A stretch of 64,000 bases of DNA from an uncultured Clostridia bacterium (GTDB lineage: Bacteria; Bacillota; Clostridia; TANB77; UBA1234): positions 65,086 through 129,085 of the forward strand of contig CAKPEF010000003.1 in NCBI GenBank assembly GCA_934149305.1. The letters run 5' to 3'. A program made the translations under genes and the position numbers. The number at the start of each line of letters is the position of its first letter. The stretch's first letter is position 1. Positions 34,485 through 44,474 of this stretch are shown here, in pieces. Under the pieces are notes generated by a model that was not told the DNA's origin, made no database searches, and saw only the letters and a list, made by a program, of their open reading frames with translations.

Positions 34485-35933
34485 TTGAGCAAAATAAATG
34501 ATTATTTAGAAAAAAATTATATAAAATTTCCAAATGATATAGGATTGATTTATAGAGAAAATGAAATTTATAAAGAAATTACTAATAGTGAAATATACGA
34601 GTTTATAAATTCGTTAGTAGCAAAATTAAATGGAAAATATAAAGATGTTGCAATAATAGGAAATAATAAATTAGAATGGATTATTTCATTTTGGGCAGTA
34701 TTTGGATATGTTGGAGATGTCATTGCAATAGATAAAGAACTAGACAAAGATAACATATTAGAAATATTCGATTTAGAAAAACCTGATTTAGTAATAATCG
34801 ATGATGAGATAAATGTTAAATTTGAGCAATATGAATGTATGTATTTTAGTCAAGTCAATGAAATGATGAAAGAAAAAACAGATAGAGTATTGAACGATAG
34901 GCATTCTGGAAATCTTTATTTACACACATCTGGCACAACAGGAACCCAAAAGCTTGTTAAATTGGATGAAAAGAATTTGTTCGGCGTTATACCAGAGTTA
35001 AACAAAAAATGGGAAGTAACACATAAGGATACATGTTTATTCATTATTCCACTCTATCATATATATGCTTTGACAACTATGTTTCATTCAATGTATGCAG
35101 GGGTAACGATTATATTAGAAACAGATTATAAGAGAATGGAAAGCGTATTAAAAGAAACAAAGCCAACACTATTTATGGGTGTGCCATTGATGTATAATAA
35201 AATAAAGGAAAATATATTGTCTAATAATGCAATATTGATAAAAATAATGATTAGCGTATCAAATATATTGAGAAAAGTAGGAATAGATATTAGAAAGAAG
35301 ATGTTTAAAAAGATTCATGACTTTTTTGGGGGAAAATACTTTTTTGGATGTTCAGCTGGAAGTTTGTTGTCTTATGATACAAATAAGTTTTTTGATGATG
35401 TAGGTTTACCTATTTATAATGTATATGGCATGACAGAAACTTCTGGTCCAGTTGCTATGAACTATAAAAATAATAATGATTATAATTCAGTTGGAAAGAT
35501 CTTAAATATCAATACTGTAAAAATCATTAGTGAAAATAAAAATGGAATAGGAGAAATTTGGGTAAAAGGCTCAAATGTATTCAAAGGATATATAGGAAAT
35601 AAGAAAGTAAATTGCATTGAAAATGGATATTTTGACACAGGAGATATGGGCTATATAAAAAATGATTTTCTATATGTTAAAGGAAGAAAGAAAAATATAT
35701 TGATAGGAGACAATGGAAAAAATATAGCACCAGAAGAACTGATAGGAAAATTGTTGCAATATAAAGAGATAAATGATGCTAATGTGCTAATGAAAAATAA
35801 TAGAATATATGTCATAATCAACACAGAATTAGAAGAGAATAAAGTTAAAGAAATAATAGATAAAATAAATATAAAATTACCAAAATATAAAAAAATATCT
35901 GGTTATGAAATAACGCAAAGAAAAATAAAATAA
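34485..35933 (+). CDS. AMP-forming acyl/aryl ligase (ANL superfamily)
   Basis: 482 residues from TTG at 34485 (ATAGGAG upstream). Adenylation P-loop LHTSGTTGTQKLVKL (~145), core NVYGMTETSGPVA (~305), and hinge region DTGDMGYIKNDFLYVKGRKK, then the C-terminal lysine region GKNIAPEEL. It activates a carboxylate as acyl-AMP for transfer to CoA, a carrier or an amine. No carrier protein is visible in the window. First gene of a tight seven-gene cluster (stop/start overlaps or gaps of under 40 bases). Confidence 0.9.
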   Translation: MSKINDYLEKNYIKFPNDIGLIYRENEIYKEITNSEIYEFINSLVAKLNGKYKDVAIIGNNKLEWIISFWAVFGYVGDVIAIDKELDKDNILEIFDLEKPDLVIIDDEINVKFEQYECMYFSQVNEMMKEKTDRVLNDRHSGNLYLHTSGTTGTQKLVKLDEKNLFGVIPELNKKWEVTHKDTCLFIIPLYHIYALTTMFHSMYAGVTIILETDYKRMESVLKETKPTLFMGVPLMYNKIKENILSNNAILIKIMISVSNILRKVGIDIRKKMFKKIHDFFGGKYFFGCSAGSLLSYDTNKFFDDVGLPIYNVYGMTETSGPVAMNYKNNNDYNSVGKILNINTVKIISENKNGIGEIWVKGSNVFKGYIGNKKVNCIENGYFDTGDMGYIKNDFLYVKGRKKNILIGDNGKNIAPEELIGKLLQYKEINDANVLMKNNRIYVIINTELEENKVKEIIDKINIKLPKYKKISGYEITQRKIK

Positions 35934-35944
35934 TGGAGAAAAAT

Positions 35945-37012
35945 ATGAATGTAATTGAGGCAAAAACGAAACAAGATAAAAAAAGGTACATTAAATTTAT
36001 TTATGAATTATATAAAAATGATGAGCATTTTTCTGATATAAACATAATTTTAATAAAAAATTTTTTATATAAAAAAGATGATTACGCCAAAAGAGCGAAC
36101 GTAGTTCCAATTATGATAGAAGACAATGAAGTAAAGCTGGCTTGTATTTTTATAAGTACAAATGATAGTAAAGAATTAAAAATGTCTTTTTTAGAATTTA
36201 TGCCCAATAGTCAAAAATATATAAAAGAAGCTATAAAATATGGAAAAAACTTAATGAAAAAATTACAACTAAATAAAATGATTATAGGCATTAACGGGCA
36301 AATAAGTTATGGGTTAGGGATATTAGTACATGGGTACAATAATGATTTGGAATTTAATTCAAATTATAATCCTGAATATTATGTTGAGGAGTTAGATGAG
36401 ATAATAAATATAAAAAAGAGAGCATTTTCATATATCTATGATGCCGAAAATAGTGTTTCTCTTTTTGATAAAAAGATGTTAGAAAATATTTATAGTAATT
36501 ATACATTTAGATACATGAACAAAAGAAAATTTAAAAATGAAATGCTAAAGTTCGGAGAATTATGTGATAAAACATTAAAAGGTACGCCATATTATTCAAC
36601 CAAAACTCCAAATGAAATGTATCAGTTAATGAAGCAAATGAAGTTTTTAATAAAAAATGAAGATATTATATTTGTGTTGAAAGATGGAAGGGAAGTAGGG
36701 TTTATTTTTACACATCCAGACTATGCTGAATTCTTTGATAGACCTAAAATCAATTATATAAAATTATTTTTTAGACTATTGAAAAGTAAACCTAAAAATC
36801 TGATTTATAACGTAATAGGAGTGCTGCCAGAATATCAAAGAAGTGGGTTGGCGATTGGTTTAATAGATTATTCTATAAAAATGAGAAAAGAAAAATTCCC
36901 TAGGGGAGTGTCATCATTCATACTAGAGGATAATACAGAATCTAACAATTTATGCAAAAAAATAGCTATTGGAGTTAATAAAGAATATAGATTATATGAA
37001 ATCGAGGAATAG
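35945..37012 (+). CDS. Large GNAT-fold acyltransferase
   Basis: 355 residues from ATG at 35945 (TGGAG 7 bases before); an ATG at 35933 overlaps the ligase stop. The C-terminal GNAT motif A is VIGVLPEYQRSGLAIGLIDY (R-x-S-G-L-A), with NTESNNLCKKI after it. The N-terminal ~200 residues resemble long GNAT proteins that act on bulky substrates. It probably uses the acyl product of the neighbouring ligase; this is inference from order. Confidence 0.75.
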   Translation: MNVIEAKTKQDKKRYIKFIYELYKNDEHFSDINIILIKNFLYKKDDYAKRANVVPIMIEDNEVKLACIFISTNDSKELKMSFLEFMPNSQKYIKEAIKYGKNLMKKLQLNKMIIGINGQISYGLGILVHGYNNDLEFNSNYNPEYYVEELDEIINIKKRAFSYIYDAENSVSLFDKKMLENIYSNYTFRYMNKRKFKNEMLKFGELCDKTLKGTPYYSTKTPNEMYQLMKQMKFLIKNEDIIFVLKDGREVGFIFTHPDYAEFFDRPKINYIKLFFRLLKSKPKNLIYNVIGVLPEYQRSGLAIGLIDYSIKMRKEKFPRGVSSFILEDNTESNNLCKKIAIGVNKEYRLYEIEE

Positions 37013-37014
37013 AG

Positions 37015-38022
37015 ATGTATGTTAGAATAAATAATGCAAAAGATTTACCAAAAGAATGGAATGATTTATGTAAAAAGAATATCTATATGTCTAAGCATTT
37101 TTTAGAATATATGGAAAAAGTAAATCCTTGCAATCAATCATACCATTTATTTTATAGAAATGATAGATTATATTCATGCTTCATGATGTTTGAGAGAAAA
37201 TTCAATTTATTTATATTTACTGATAAATATGATATAAAATTGCATATGAAGTTTATATATTTGCCATTATCGGTAACAAAACCAAGTATTGTATTTGGTA
37301 AAGATAAGTCAGAAATTGAGAAAACTTTAAACAGCATGAAAGGAATAAAAATAATTATAAATACTGAAAAAGAAGATACATTGAATAATTTTGTGCAAGG
37401 GCACTATTTACCTATATGTACTTTGGAAAATAAATGGGATAGTTTTGAAGAATATATAAGCCATCTGAGAGCTAACTACAGAAGAAGATATAATATAGCA
37501 TTAAAAAAAGGAAAAGACATAAAAGTAGATATATTGAAGGATAATGGATTATTTACAGATGAAATGTATGAACTATATGAACAAGTATTTAATCATTCTA
37601 AATATTCATTGGAAAAGCTAAGCAAAGAGTTCTTTAAGAATGATATATCAAAAATACTCACACTATCAATAAATGAAAAAGTACAAGCAATAGTTCAAAT
37701 TATAGAGGACAGAGAAAATGACACTTTAATATTTGAATTTGGTGGTTACAATTATGCTGTTGCGCATCAATACGATTTATATCATAATATGTTAATAGAA
37801 ATCATTAAATACGCTATAAAACATAAATTTAAATACATAAATTTAGGTCAAACGGCATATGATGCAAAGTTGAAATTTGGTGCTAAAATGTCTTACAATT
37901 ATTTTCTATTATCACATAGTAACAAATTTATAAATTATATAATAAAAAGAAAGATTCATTTTTTAGAATACAAAGTTCAAGAATATAACTTTAATGTGTT
38001 TAAGGATGTGAACGAATTATGA
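37015..38022 (+). CDS. FemAB/acetyltransferase_6-like acyltransferase
   Basis: 335 residues, 2 bases after the preceding gene. The segment HLRANYRRRYNIALKKGKDI matches the binding helix of PF13480-type (BioF2-like, CelD-related) double-GNAT proteins, and EFGGYNYAVAHQYDLYHNML is the usual second motif with LGQTAYDAKLKFGA. Such enzymes move acyl or aminoacyl groups onto cell-envelope precursors. It ends overlapping the radical SAM start. Confidence 0.72.
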   Translation: MYVRINNAKDLPKEWNDLCKKNIYMSKHFLEYMEKVNPCNQSYHLFYRNDRLYSCFMMFERKFNLFIFTDKYDIKLHMKFIYLPLSVTKPSIVFGKDKSEIEKTLNSMKGIKIIINTEKEDTLNNFVQGHYLPICTLENKWDSFEEYISHLRANYRRRYNIALKKGKDIKVDILKDNGLFTDEMYELYEQVFNHSKYSLEKLSKEFFKNDISKILTLSINEKVQAIVQIIEDRENDTLIFEFGGYNYAVAHQYDLYHNMLIEIIKYAIKHKFKYINLGQTAYDAKLKFGAKMSYNYFLLSHSNKFINYIIKRKIHFLEYKVQEYNFNVFKDVNEL

Positions 38023-39384
38023 AAGTAATGTTAGTTAGACCAAAACCCCACAAAAATTCATTAGGACTATCAGATTTAATGACTTGTGAACCACTAGAAC
38101 TAGAATATGTTAGTAGTTTGGTAAAAAGTGAGGGACATGATGTGATTTTAATAGATATGATGCTGGAAAAAAAGAAATTAGGATATTTTGTAAAAAAATA
38201 TGAACCAGATATTGTATCATTTACATCATATATTACACATGTTAATGTTATAAAGAATTACAGTAAGGAAGTAAAAAACATAAATAAAAAAATAGTAACT
38301 GTCGTTGGGCGGAGTACACAGTGAGGTGATTCCAGAGGATTTTATTGATGAAAATATAGATTACATATTAGGAATCAATGGTATGGAGAATATGGCAATT
38401 TTATTAGACTCTTTGAAGAACAACAGAAAAGTTCAATTTAAACATGATAAAATCAATAAAGACTACCAATTACCAATGCCGGATAGAGATATAACGAGCA
38501 GATATAGAAAAAAATATGATTATGCCTATCATGTACCATGTGCTTTGTTAAAAACTTCATTTGGTTGTCCTTATAATTGTAAATTTTGTTTTTGTGTTGA
38601 AATAACCGATCATACATACTTTGAAAGAGAGCTAGTACCAGTTATCAATGAATTAAAAGAAATTAAAGAGAAAAATGTTTTCATAGTAGATGATAATTTC
38701 TTAGTGAGTAGAGAAAGAATAAAAACTTTTTGTAAATTATTAGATGAAAATAACATACAAAAAACATTTATTATATTCGGTAGAGCAGATTTTATTGTTA
38801 AAAATCCTGACATGATAGAACTTTTGAGCAAACACGGATTAGATGCTGTATTTGTAGGTATAGAAAGTTTTAAGCAGAGTGACCTGAATGACTTTAATAA
38901 AAAAACTGATGTAGAAACAAGTGAAAAAGCATCAGAAGTATTATACAAAAATGGCGTTGATCTTTATGCTGGTGCGATTGTAGGTCCAGATTGGGATAAA
39001 AAAGATTTTAGCGATTTTGTAAAATGGTTAAGAAGGATGCATATCAGATTCACAAACTTACAACCGCTTGTACCTTTGCCTGGAACAGCTATATATGATG
39101 ATTATAAAAATAAATTATTATTAAATCCTAAAGAATATGAAAAATGGGATTTAACACATCTAGCAATAATGCCTACAAAACTTACACCAACCCAATATTA
39201 CCACCAAATTATAAAAGGATATTTTAAGACATCTACAAGTTTGTCATCAGTTTGGTATATATATAAAAGATGTGGAGCAAGAGTAGCACTAAAATGCGTA
39301 AGAGGTGCAATGAAAATGTGGTGGCACTATGTGAAAATGGAGTGGGAATATAGAAAGGTAGGAAAATATGGAGGAGAAAAATAA
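38019..39384 (+). CDS. B12-type radical SAM enzyme, interrupted by +1 frameshift at a CGG codon
   Basis: ATG at 38019 overlaps the previous stop by four bases. The N-terminal Rossmann-like B12-binding domain reads IVTVVG and then meets CGG (38310-38312). Staying in frame ends at TGA four codons on; skipping C38310 gives GGVHSEVIPEDF, the family continuation. The radical SAM cluster motif CPYNCKFC (~190) follows, then a DUF4070-like C-terminus (PLPGTAIYDDYKNKL). The joined length is 454 residues. The B12-base-off DxHxxG motif is not visible. Such enzymes perform methylations or rearrangements on unactivated carbon. Confidence 0.88.
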
Positions 39385-40711
39385 AGTGCGAAAACAAAAA
39401 AGAATGCTTTTAATACAGCCAACAATATATGACCAATATCATAAATTAGTAAAGAAGAATATGTTATACTTTATAGGTTTGACAATGCCTCTTTTAGCAG
39501 CAGAATGTGGAGATGAGTGGGATGTAGAAATTTGCATAGAAACGATAGAGGAAATTCCTTGGGACACTGATATTGATTTGATTGGTATTGGAAGTATGGG
39601 ACATTCAATTATTCGTGGTATCGAAATAGCAAAAGAATTTAAAAAAAGAGGAAAAACAGTTGTTATGGGTGGATACATGGCGAGTTTAGTTTCAGAAGAA
39701 GTTAAACAATATTGTGATACCATAATGATTGGAGATGCTGAGGGATATTGGCAAGATATGTTGAATGACTACTTGAATGATGAGTTAAAACCTTTTTATT
39801 CAAAAAAAATAGATAAGCTATCTACACCAGTTCCTAGATATGAATTGGTAACAAAAAAGAAAATAGGAGATTTCCTTCCAGTACAGGCCGGCAGAGGGTG
39901 TCCAAATAATTGCTCTTTTTGTTCAATTGCCTGTTTATACAAAGGTAAATATTTAAGAAGAGAAATCCCCGAAGTTGTAAGAGATATAAAAAGGGTAAAG
40001 GAACTTGGATTTAAAAAGTTTTTGTTAATAGATGATAATATTTTATCTGATAGAAAGTATATGATGGATTTATGTGAAGAAATAAAAAAACTTAACATGG
40101 AATGGTATAGCCAATGCTCAATACATCTTGCAAATGATGATGAATTGCTAAAGTGCGTAGTAGATAGTGGCTGTACATGTTTGAGCTTTGGAGTAGAAAC
40201 AATTACAAAGAGTAATTTACAAAAATTAAATAAATCGTGGGAAGACCCAGAAGAGTATAGTTCACTAATACAAAAACTAAGAAATGCCGGAATAGATGTC
40301 GCTACAGAGATGATGCTAGGCTTAGAAGATGATACTAAAGAAAGTATAAGACAAACAGCTAAATTTATCATAGAAAACAAGGTTGAAGCGCCTAAATTCT
40401 ATATACTTTGTCCTGTTCCAGGAACAGAGTACTTTGAAGAGATTAAGAACTCGAAAGATTTAGTAAATCATGATATTTATACATATTCTCCTAACAAGGC
40501 AACTAAGAATACTCCAAATCTTACAGCAGAAGAAATTGACAAGTTATATTGGGAACTTTATAATGAGGTATATTCAATAAGAAATATATTTAAAAGGGTA
40601 ATCTTTACAAAGAAGTTCCTGAAATATCCAAAGAGAGAATTATTTATTTTTGGAGTAAACTTGTTTTATAGATACCATATAAAACACGGAATTGCACCAA
40701 TTATAATTTAG
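39368..40711 (+). CDS. B12-binding-domain radical SAM enzyme
   Basis: 447 residues, overlapping the preceding gene by 17 bases. N-terminal B12-type Rossmann fold (IDLIGIGSMGHSIIRGIEIA, then VVMGGYMASL) and radical SAM motif GRGCPNNCSFCSIACLYKG (~180). Layout as in BchE/HpnJ-like proteins. Unlike its neighbour it is in one frame. Two such enzymes side by side suggest two successive radical steps on one product. Confidence 0.9.
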   Translation: MEEKNKVRKQKRMLLIQPTIYDQYHKLVKKNMLYFIGLTMPLLAAECGDEWDVEICIETIEEIPWDTDIDLIGIGSMGHSIIRGIEIAKEFKKRGKTVVMGGYMASLVSEEVKQYCDTIMIGDAEGYWQDMLNDYLNDELKPFYSKKIDKLSTPVPRYELVTKKKIGDFLPVQAGRGCPNNCSFCSIACLYKGKYLRREIPEVVRDIKRVKELGFKKFLLIDDNILSDRKYMMDLCEEIKKLNMEWYSQCSIHLANDDELLKCVVDSGCTCLSFGVETITKSNLQKLNKSWEDPEEYSSLIQKLRNAGIDVATEMMLGLEDDTKESIRQTAKFIIENKVEAPKFYILCPVPGTEYFEEIKNSKDLVNHDIYTYSPNKATKNTPNLTAEEIDKLYWELYNEVYSIRNIFKRVIFTKKFLKYPKRELFIFGVNLFYRYHIKHGIAPIII

Positions 40712-40750
40712 AGAAAATAGAAAATATAATGTGTTAGGAAGGTGGCTTGC

Positions 40751-41161
40751 ATGAACAAAAGTGCAAAGAAAATAAGTATATTCATAGGTATTGCAATGAT
40801 TTTAATAGTTGGTTTAGTGTCTATTATAACAAATAATTCACACAAAAATGAAAACAGTGAAAGCAAAAAAACAATAGCAATTAGTATTTATAATAAAGAA
40901 AGTGAAAATATCTATAAAGAAAATATAAATACAGATAAACAATATTTAATAGAAGTTTTAGATGAAAATAAGGATTTAGATGTTATAACTGAAGATTCTC
41001 AATATGGAAAATATATTACTTCAATAAAAGGGATAGAACAAGGAGATAATTATTATTGGTCTTACTATATAGATGGAGAATACGCAAAAGTTGGGGTTTC
41101 AAATTGCAAAATAGAAGATGGAAAGACATATGATTTTAAGATTGAAAGTATGAATTATTAG
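40751..41161 (+). CDS. Membrane-anchored DUF4430 (transcobalamin-like) protein
   Basis: 136 residues from ATG at 40751, with GGAAGGTGG upstream. One N-terminal membrane helix (ISIFIGIAMILIVGLVSI), then a single beta-rich domain ending NYYWSYYIDGEYAKVGVSNC, the signature of DUF4430, which is related to the transcobalamin beta domain. No lipobox Cys. It may bind a corrinoid outside the membrane for the adjacent B12 enzymes; this is inference. Confidence 0.78.
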   Translation: MNKSAKKISIFIGIAMILIVGLVSIITNNSHKNENSESKKTIAISIYNKESENIYKENINTDKQYLIEVLDENKDLDVITEDSQYGKYITSIKGIEQGDNYYWSYYIDGEYAKVGVSNCKIEDGKTYDFKIESMNY

Positions 41162-41175
41162 GAGGCGAAGGGAAT

Positions 41176-41607
41176 ATGATAAATTCATTATTTATGTTGG
41201 GTAGTTCTTTTAACAAAAATAGAAAGGTATCAGTGGCATTCATGATAGGTTGGATCGTGTATGTGATCATTAACCAATTATATTTAGGGATATTTCCTAT
41301 TATAAATGCAGCTGTATTTTTAATTACAACTATAAGCATAAATCTAGTTAAAAATAAAAAAGTGAATACAGTATTATCAATAATGTCAATACTAATTTGG
41401 AGTGTAATTATTGATATAATATGTTTTTATATGTATCCATTATACTCAAACGGACAAAATATTGCTGGATATATTTGGCAAGGGATTTTGTTTAATTACA
41501 AATACATATTTTCTAATGTAATAGCAATATCCATTATATATGGATTAGATATAATAATCGAAAAAATACAGACAAAACTAGAATTAAGAAAGAAAGCAAT
41601 AGTATAA
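41176..41607 (+). CDS. Small integral membrane protein, possible ECF-type substrate component
   Basis: 143 residues, about five membrane helices, GGAGG before ATG, 14 bases after the DUF4430 gene. In Clostridia DUF4430 genes often stand next to small ECF S-component-like proteins (from memory), so cobalamin-related uptake is plausible. The ECF energy module is not in the window. Direct sequence motifs are weak. Confidence 0.5.
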   Translation: MINSLFMLGSSFNKNRKVSVAFMIGWIVYVIINQLYLGIFPIINAAVFLITTISINLVKNKKVNTVLSIMSILIWSVIIDIICFYMYPLYSNGQNIAGYIWQGILFNYKYIFSNVIAISIIYGLDIIIEKIQTKLELRKKAIV

Positions 41608-41613
41608 ATTTAA

Positions 41614-41648
41614 AATAATCCAGTTTAGGCATGCTGGATTATTTTTTG
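41614..41648 (+). terminator. Intrinsic terminator of the radical SAM cluster
   Basis: AATCCAG / CTGGATT stem, ten-base loop, then ATTTTTT. Confidence 0.85.
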
Positions 41649-41667
41649 CCCAAACTTAAGAAAATGC

Positions 41668-41696
41668 TTGACAAATAGGCAAAACCGTTGTAAACT
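41668..41696 (+). promoter_or_regulatory. Promoter of the ylxM-ffh operon
   Basis: TTGACA at 41668-41673, 17-base spacer, TAAACT at 41691-41696. A GTAAAC/GTTTAC inverted repeat overlaps the -10 and could be an operator. Confidence 0.7.
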
Positions 41697-41728
41697 ATCA
41701 ATGGTTTACACGAGGAAGGGGGCATAGT

Positions 41729-42034
41729 ATGGAGAAAAGTATCGAAGTTAGCATGTTATTAGAGCTTTACGGAAAGCTTCTTACAAATACACAAGCAGAT
41801 ACTGTAGATTTATATTATAACCAGAACTTATCTCTTGGTGAAATCGCAGAAGAATTAAATATTACAAGGCAAGGCGTTAGAAAAAATTTAGTTTATGCAG
41901 AAAAGAAGCTGTTTGATTTTGAAGAAAAATTAGGTTTTTTAAAGCAAAAGTTAGAAAATGACGAAATTATAAAAGAAGTAATTAAAAGTTTGGATGATGA
42001 TGTTTTAAAAGATAAGCTTAGTAAACTACTTTAA
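41729..42034 (+). CDS. ylxM: YlxM/p13-type helix-turn-helix protein
   Basis: 101 residues. Sigma-region-4-like HTH: NQNLSLGEIAEELNITRQGV. It precedes ffh as in most Firmicutes and is thought to act with the SRP pathway. GGAAGGGGG before ATG. Confidence 0.93.
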   Translation: MEKSIEVSMLLELYGKLLTNTQADTVDLYYNQNLSLGEIAEELNITRQGVRKNLVYAEKKLFDFEEKLGFLKQKLENDEIIKEVIKSLDDDVLKDKLSKLL

Positions 42035-42055
42035 GAAACGAAAGGAGAAAACTTT

Positions 42056-43429
42056 ATGGCTTTTGAAGGTTTAAGTGAGAAGCTAAAAGGTATTGTAAAT
42101 AAGCTTAAGGGAAAGTCGAGAATTACAGAAGCGGATGTCAAAGAAATTACAAGAGAAGTTAAGCTTGCTTTATTGGAGGCAGATGTTAACTATAAAATAG
42201 TAAAAGATTTTACAAACAAAATTGGAGAAAAAGCATTAGGACAAGATGTGCTAAAAAGCTTAACTCCAGGTCAACAAATTATTAAAATAGTTCATGAAGA
42301 ATTAGTTGAGCTATTAGGTGGAAAAGAAACAGAAGGATTAAATCTTTCACCAAATCCACCAACAATTATTATGCTTGTTGGTCTTCAAGGTTCTGGTAAA
42401 ACAACTATGGCCGGAAAGCTTGCAAACTTGCTTAGAAAGCAAGGCAAAAAGCCAATGATGGTTGCTTGCGATATATATAGACCAGCAGCTATAGATCAAT
42501 TAGAGGTTATTGGAAAACAACTTAGTATTCCAGTTTTCTCAAATAGAGAAGAAAAAGATGTTACAGAAATAGTAAAGGCAGCGCTAAAAGAAGCAAATTC
42601 AAAATTAAATGATGTAGTAATCATAGATACAGCAGGTAGACTTCATATTGATGAAACACTAATGAAAGAATTACAAAACTTGAAAGAGTTTGCAAAACCA
42701 AACGAAATATTATTAGTAGTTGATTCAATGACAGGTCAAGATGCTGTAACAGTTTCAGAGAGCTTTAATGAACAACTTGGAATAAACGGAGTTATTCTTA
42801 CAAAGCTAGATGGTGACACTCGTGGTGGTGCGGCACTATCAGTAAAAACAGTAACAGGCAAGCCAATCAAGTTTGTTGGTACTGGCGAAAAGATGAATGA
42901 CATCGAAGTCTTCCACCCAGACAGAATGGCACAAAGAATTCTTGGCATGGGAGATGTTCTTACACTTATTGAAAAGGCAGAAGAAGCTTTTGATTTTGAA
43001 GAAGCTGTAAAACTTGAAAAGAAGATTCATAAACAAGATTTTACTTTGCAAGATTACTTAGATCAATTAAAACAAATCAAAAAAATGGGTTCATTGAAAT
43101 CGATTTTAGGAATGATTGGTATTGATGAAAAGGCAATTGAGCAAGCTAAAATAGATGACAAGCAATTTGTCCTAGCAGAGTCTATAATTCAATCAATGAC
43201 TGTTAAAGAAAGAAATAATCCAGATATCATAAATGGTCAAAGAAGGAGAAGAATTGCAGATGGTAGTGGTACAACGGTTCAAGAAGTTAATAAGTTCTTA
43301 AAACAATATAATGATACAAGACTTATGATGAAGAGAGTTCTTGGTAACAAGAGTGCAATGAATAGATTGGTTAGAAATGTTGCAAAAAATAGTAATCTTA
43401 AGATGGAAGACTTAAAATTAGATGATTAG
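42056..43429 (+). CDS. ffh: Signal recognition particle GTPase
   Basis: 457 residues. N domain, then G1 GLQGSGKTTMAGKLA (~107), G3 DTAGRL, G4 TKLDGDTRGGA, and the C-terminal M domain ending in the SRP-RNA-binding helices (INGQRRRRIADGSGT, VNKFLKQYNDTRLMMKR). The Met-rich tail is short. Targets membrane proteins to the translocon. Confidence 0.98.
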   Translation: MAFEGLSEKLKGIVNKLKGKSRITEADVKEITREVKLALLEADVNYKIVKDFTNKIGEKALGQDVLKSLTPGQQIIKIVHEELVELLGGKETEGLNLSPNPPTIIMLVGLQGSGKTTMAGKLANLLRKQGKKPMMVACDIYRPAAIDQLEVIGKQLSIPVFSNREEKDVTEIVKAALKEANSKLNDVVIIDTAGRLHIDETLMKELQNLKEFAKPNEILLVVDSMTGQDAVTVSESFNEQLGINGVILTKLDGDTRGGAALSVKTVTGKPIKFVGTGEKMNDIEVFHPDRMAQRILGMGDVLTLIEKAEEAFDFEEAVKLEKKIHKQDFTLQDYLDQLKQIKKMGSLKSILGMIGIDEKAIEQAKIDDKQFVLAESIIQSMTVKERNNPDIINGQRRRRIADGSGTTVQEVNKFLKQYNDTRLMMKRVLGNKSAMNRLVRNVAKNSNLKMEDLKLDD

Positions 43430-43462
43430 TTAATTTAGATACATTTGGGGGAGGTGAATTAA

Positions 43463-43699
43463 ATGGTAAAAATCAGACTTAGAAGAGATGGAGCAAAAAA
43501 AGCACCTTACTACAAGGTAGTTGTTGCTGATTCAAGATATCCAAGAGATGGTAGATTTATAGAAGAGATCGGTTCTTATGATCCAATGAATGATCCTGCT
43601 ATAATCAAAATCGATACTGAAAAGTATAATACTTGGGTTAAAAATGGTGCAAGACCATCAGACACAGTTAAGAGATTATACGATATAGTTTCTAAATAA
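43463..43699 (+). CDS. rpsP: 30S ribosomal protein S16
   Basis: 78 residues: MVKIRLRRDGAKKAPYYKVV, then DSRYPRDGRFIEEIGSYDP and GARPSDTVKRL. GGGGGAGGTG upstream; standard operon position between ffh and khpA. Confidence 0.97.
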   Translation: MVKIRLRRDGAKKAPYYKVVVADSRYPRDGRFIEEIGSYDPMNDPAIIKIDTEKYNTWVKNGARPSDTVKRLYDIVSK

Positions 43700-43725
43700 T
43701 TTTATAAAAGATGGAGGAAAATTAA

Positions 43726-43956
43726 ATGAAGGAAATGTTAGAAGCACTTGTTAAAAGTTTAGTAGATTTCCCAGATAAAGTTTCTGTAAACGAAGTCGAA
43801 GGAGATAAATTTACAACTTTAGAATTAAGGGTTGATCCATCTGATATGGGAAAAATTATTGGAAGACAAGGTAGAATCATTAGAGCGGTTAGAACTTTAA
43901 TGAAAGCATATGCAACTAAAGAAAATAAAAGACTTAATGTTGAAATCATTGAATAG
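43726..43956 (+). CDS. khpA: KhpA RNA-binding KH protein
   Basis: 76 residues with the KH motif IIGRQGRIIRAVRTLMKA. Partners with KhpB in Firmicutes to control cell-wall growth RNAs. Usual position between rpsP and rimM. Confidence 0.95.
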   Translation: MKEMLEALVKSLVDFPDKVSVNEVEGDKFTTLELRVDPSDMGKIIGRQGRIIRAVRTLMKAYATKENKRLNVEIIE

Positions 43957-43964
43957 GAGAGATT

Positions 43965-44474
43965 ATGGTAGAATATTTTGAAATTGGTCAAATATCTAAT
44001 ACACACGGACTAAAGGGAGAACTTAAAGTTAGACCTTTTACCGAAAGTAAAAAGAGATTTGAAGAATTAAGTTCTATACTTGTTGATTTTAAAGGTGAAT
44101 TAAAAAAATATGATATTGAAAAAATAAGATATCAAAATGATATTGTGCTTTTAAAGCTTAAAGGCATAGATGATATTGATGAAGCTTTAAAATTAAAAGG
44201 TAATTACATAAAGATACCTAGAGATGATGCTAAAAAGACAGAAAAAGATGAGTTTTTTATAGCAGACCTTATTGGCTGCATGGTATATCAAAATGACTTA
44301 ATTGGAGTTGTTGATGATGTATTTACGGCGGGGGCTAGCGATGTATATGTTATTAAAAGAAAAGGAAAAAAAGATTTGCTTATTCCTGCTATTGAAAGTG
44401 TTATAAAAAACATTGATATAGAAAACAAGCGAATAGATGTGGAGATTCCTAGGGGGTTAGATGATGAAATTTGA
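43965..44474 (+). CDS. rimM: Ribosome maturation factor RimM
   Basis: 169 residues: FEIGQISNTHGLKGELKVRP at the N-terminus and a PRC-barrel C-terminal domain (DEFFIADLIGCMVY, then DLLIPAIESVIKNIDIENKR). Assists 30S head assembly with S19. Overlaps trmD by 14 bases. Confidence 0.96.
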   Translation: MVEYFEIGQISNTHGLKGELKVRPFTESKKRFEELSSILVDFKGELKKYDIEKIRYQNDIVLLKLKGIDDIDEALKLKGNYIKIPRDDAKKTEKDEFFIADLIGCMVYQNDLIGVVDDVFTAGASDVYVIKRKGKKDLLIPAIESVIKNIDIENKRIDVEIPRGLDDEI

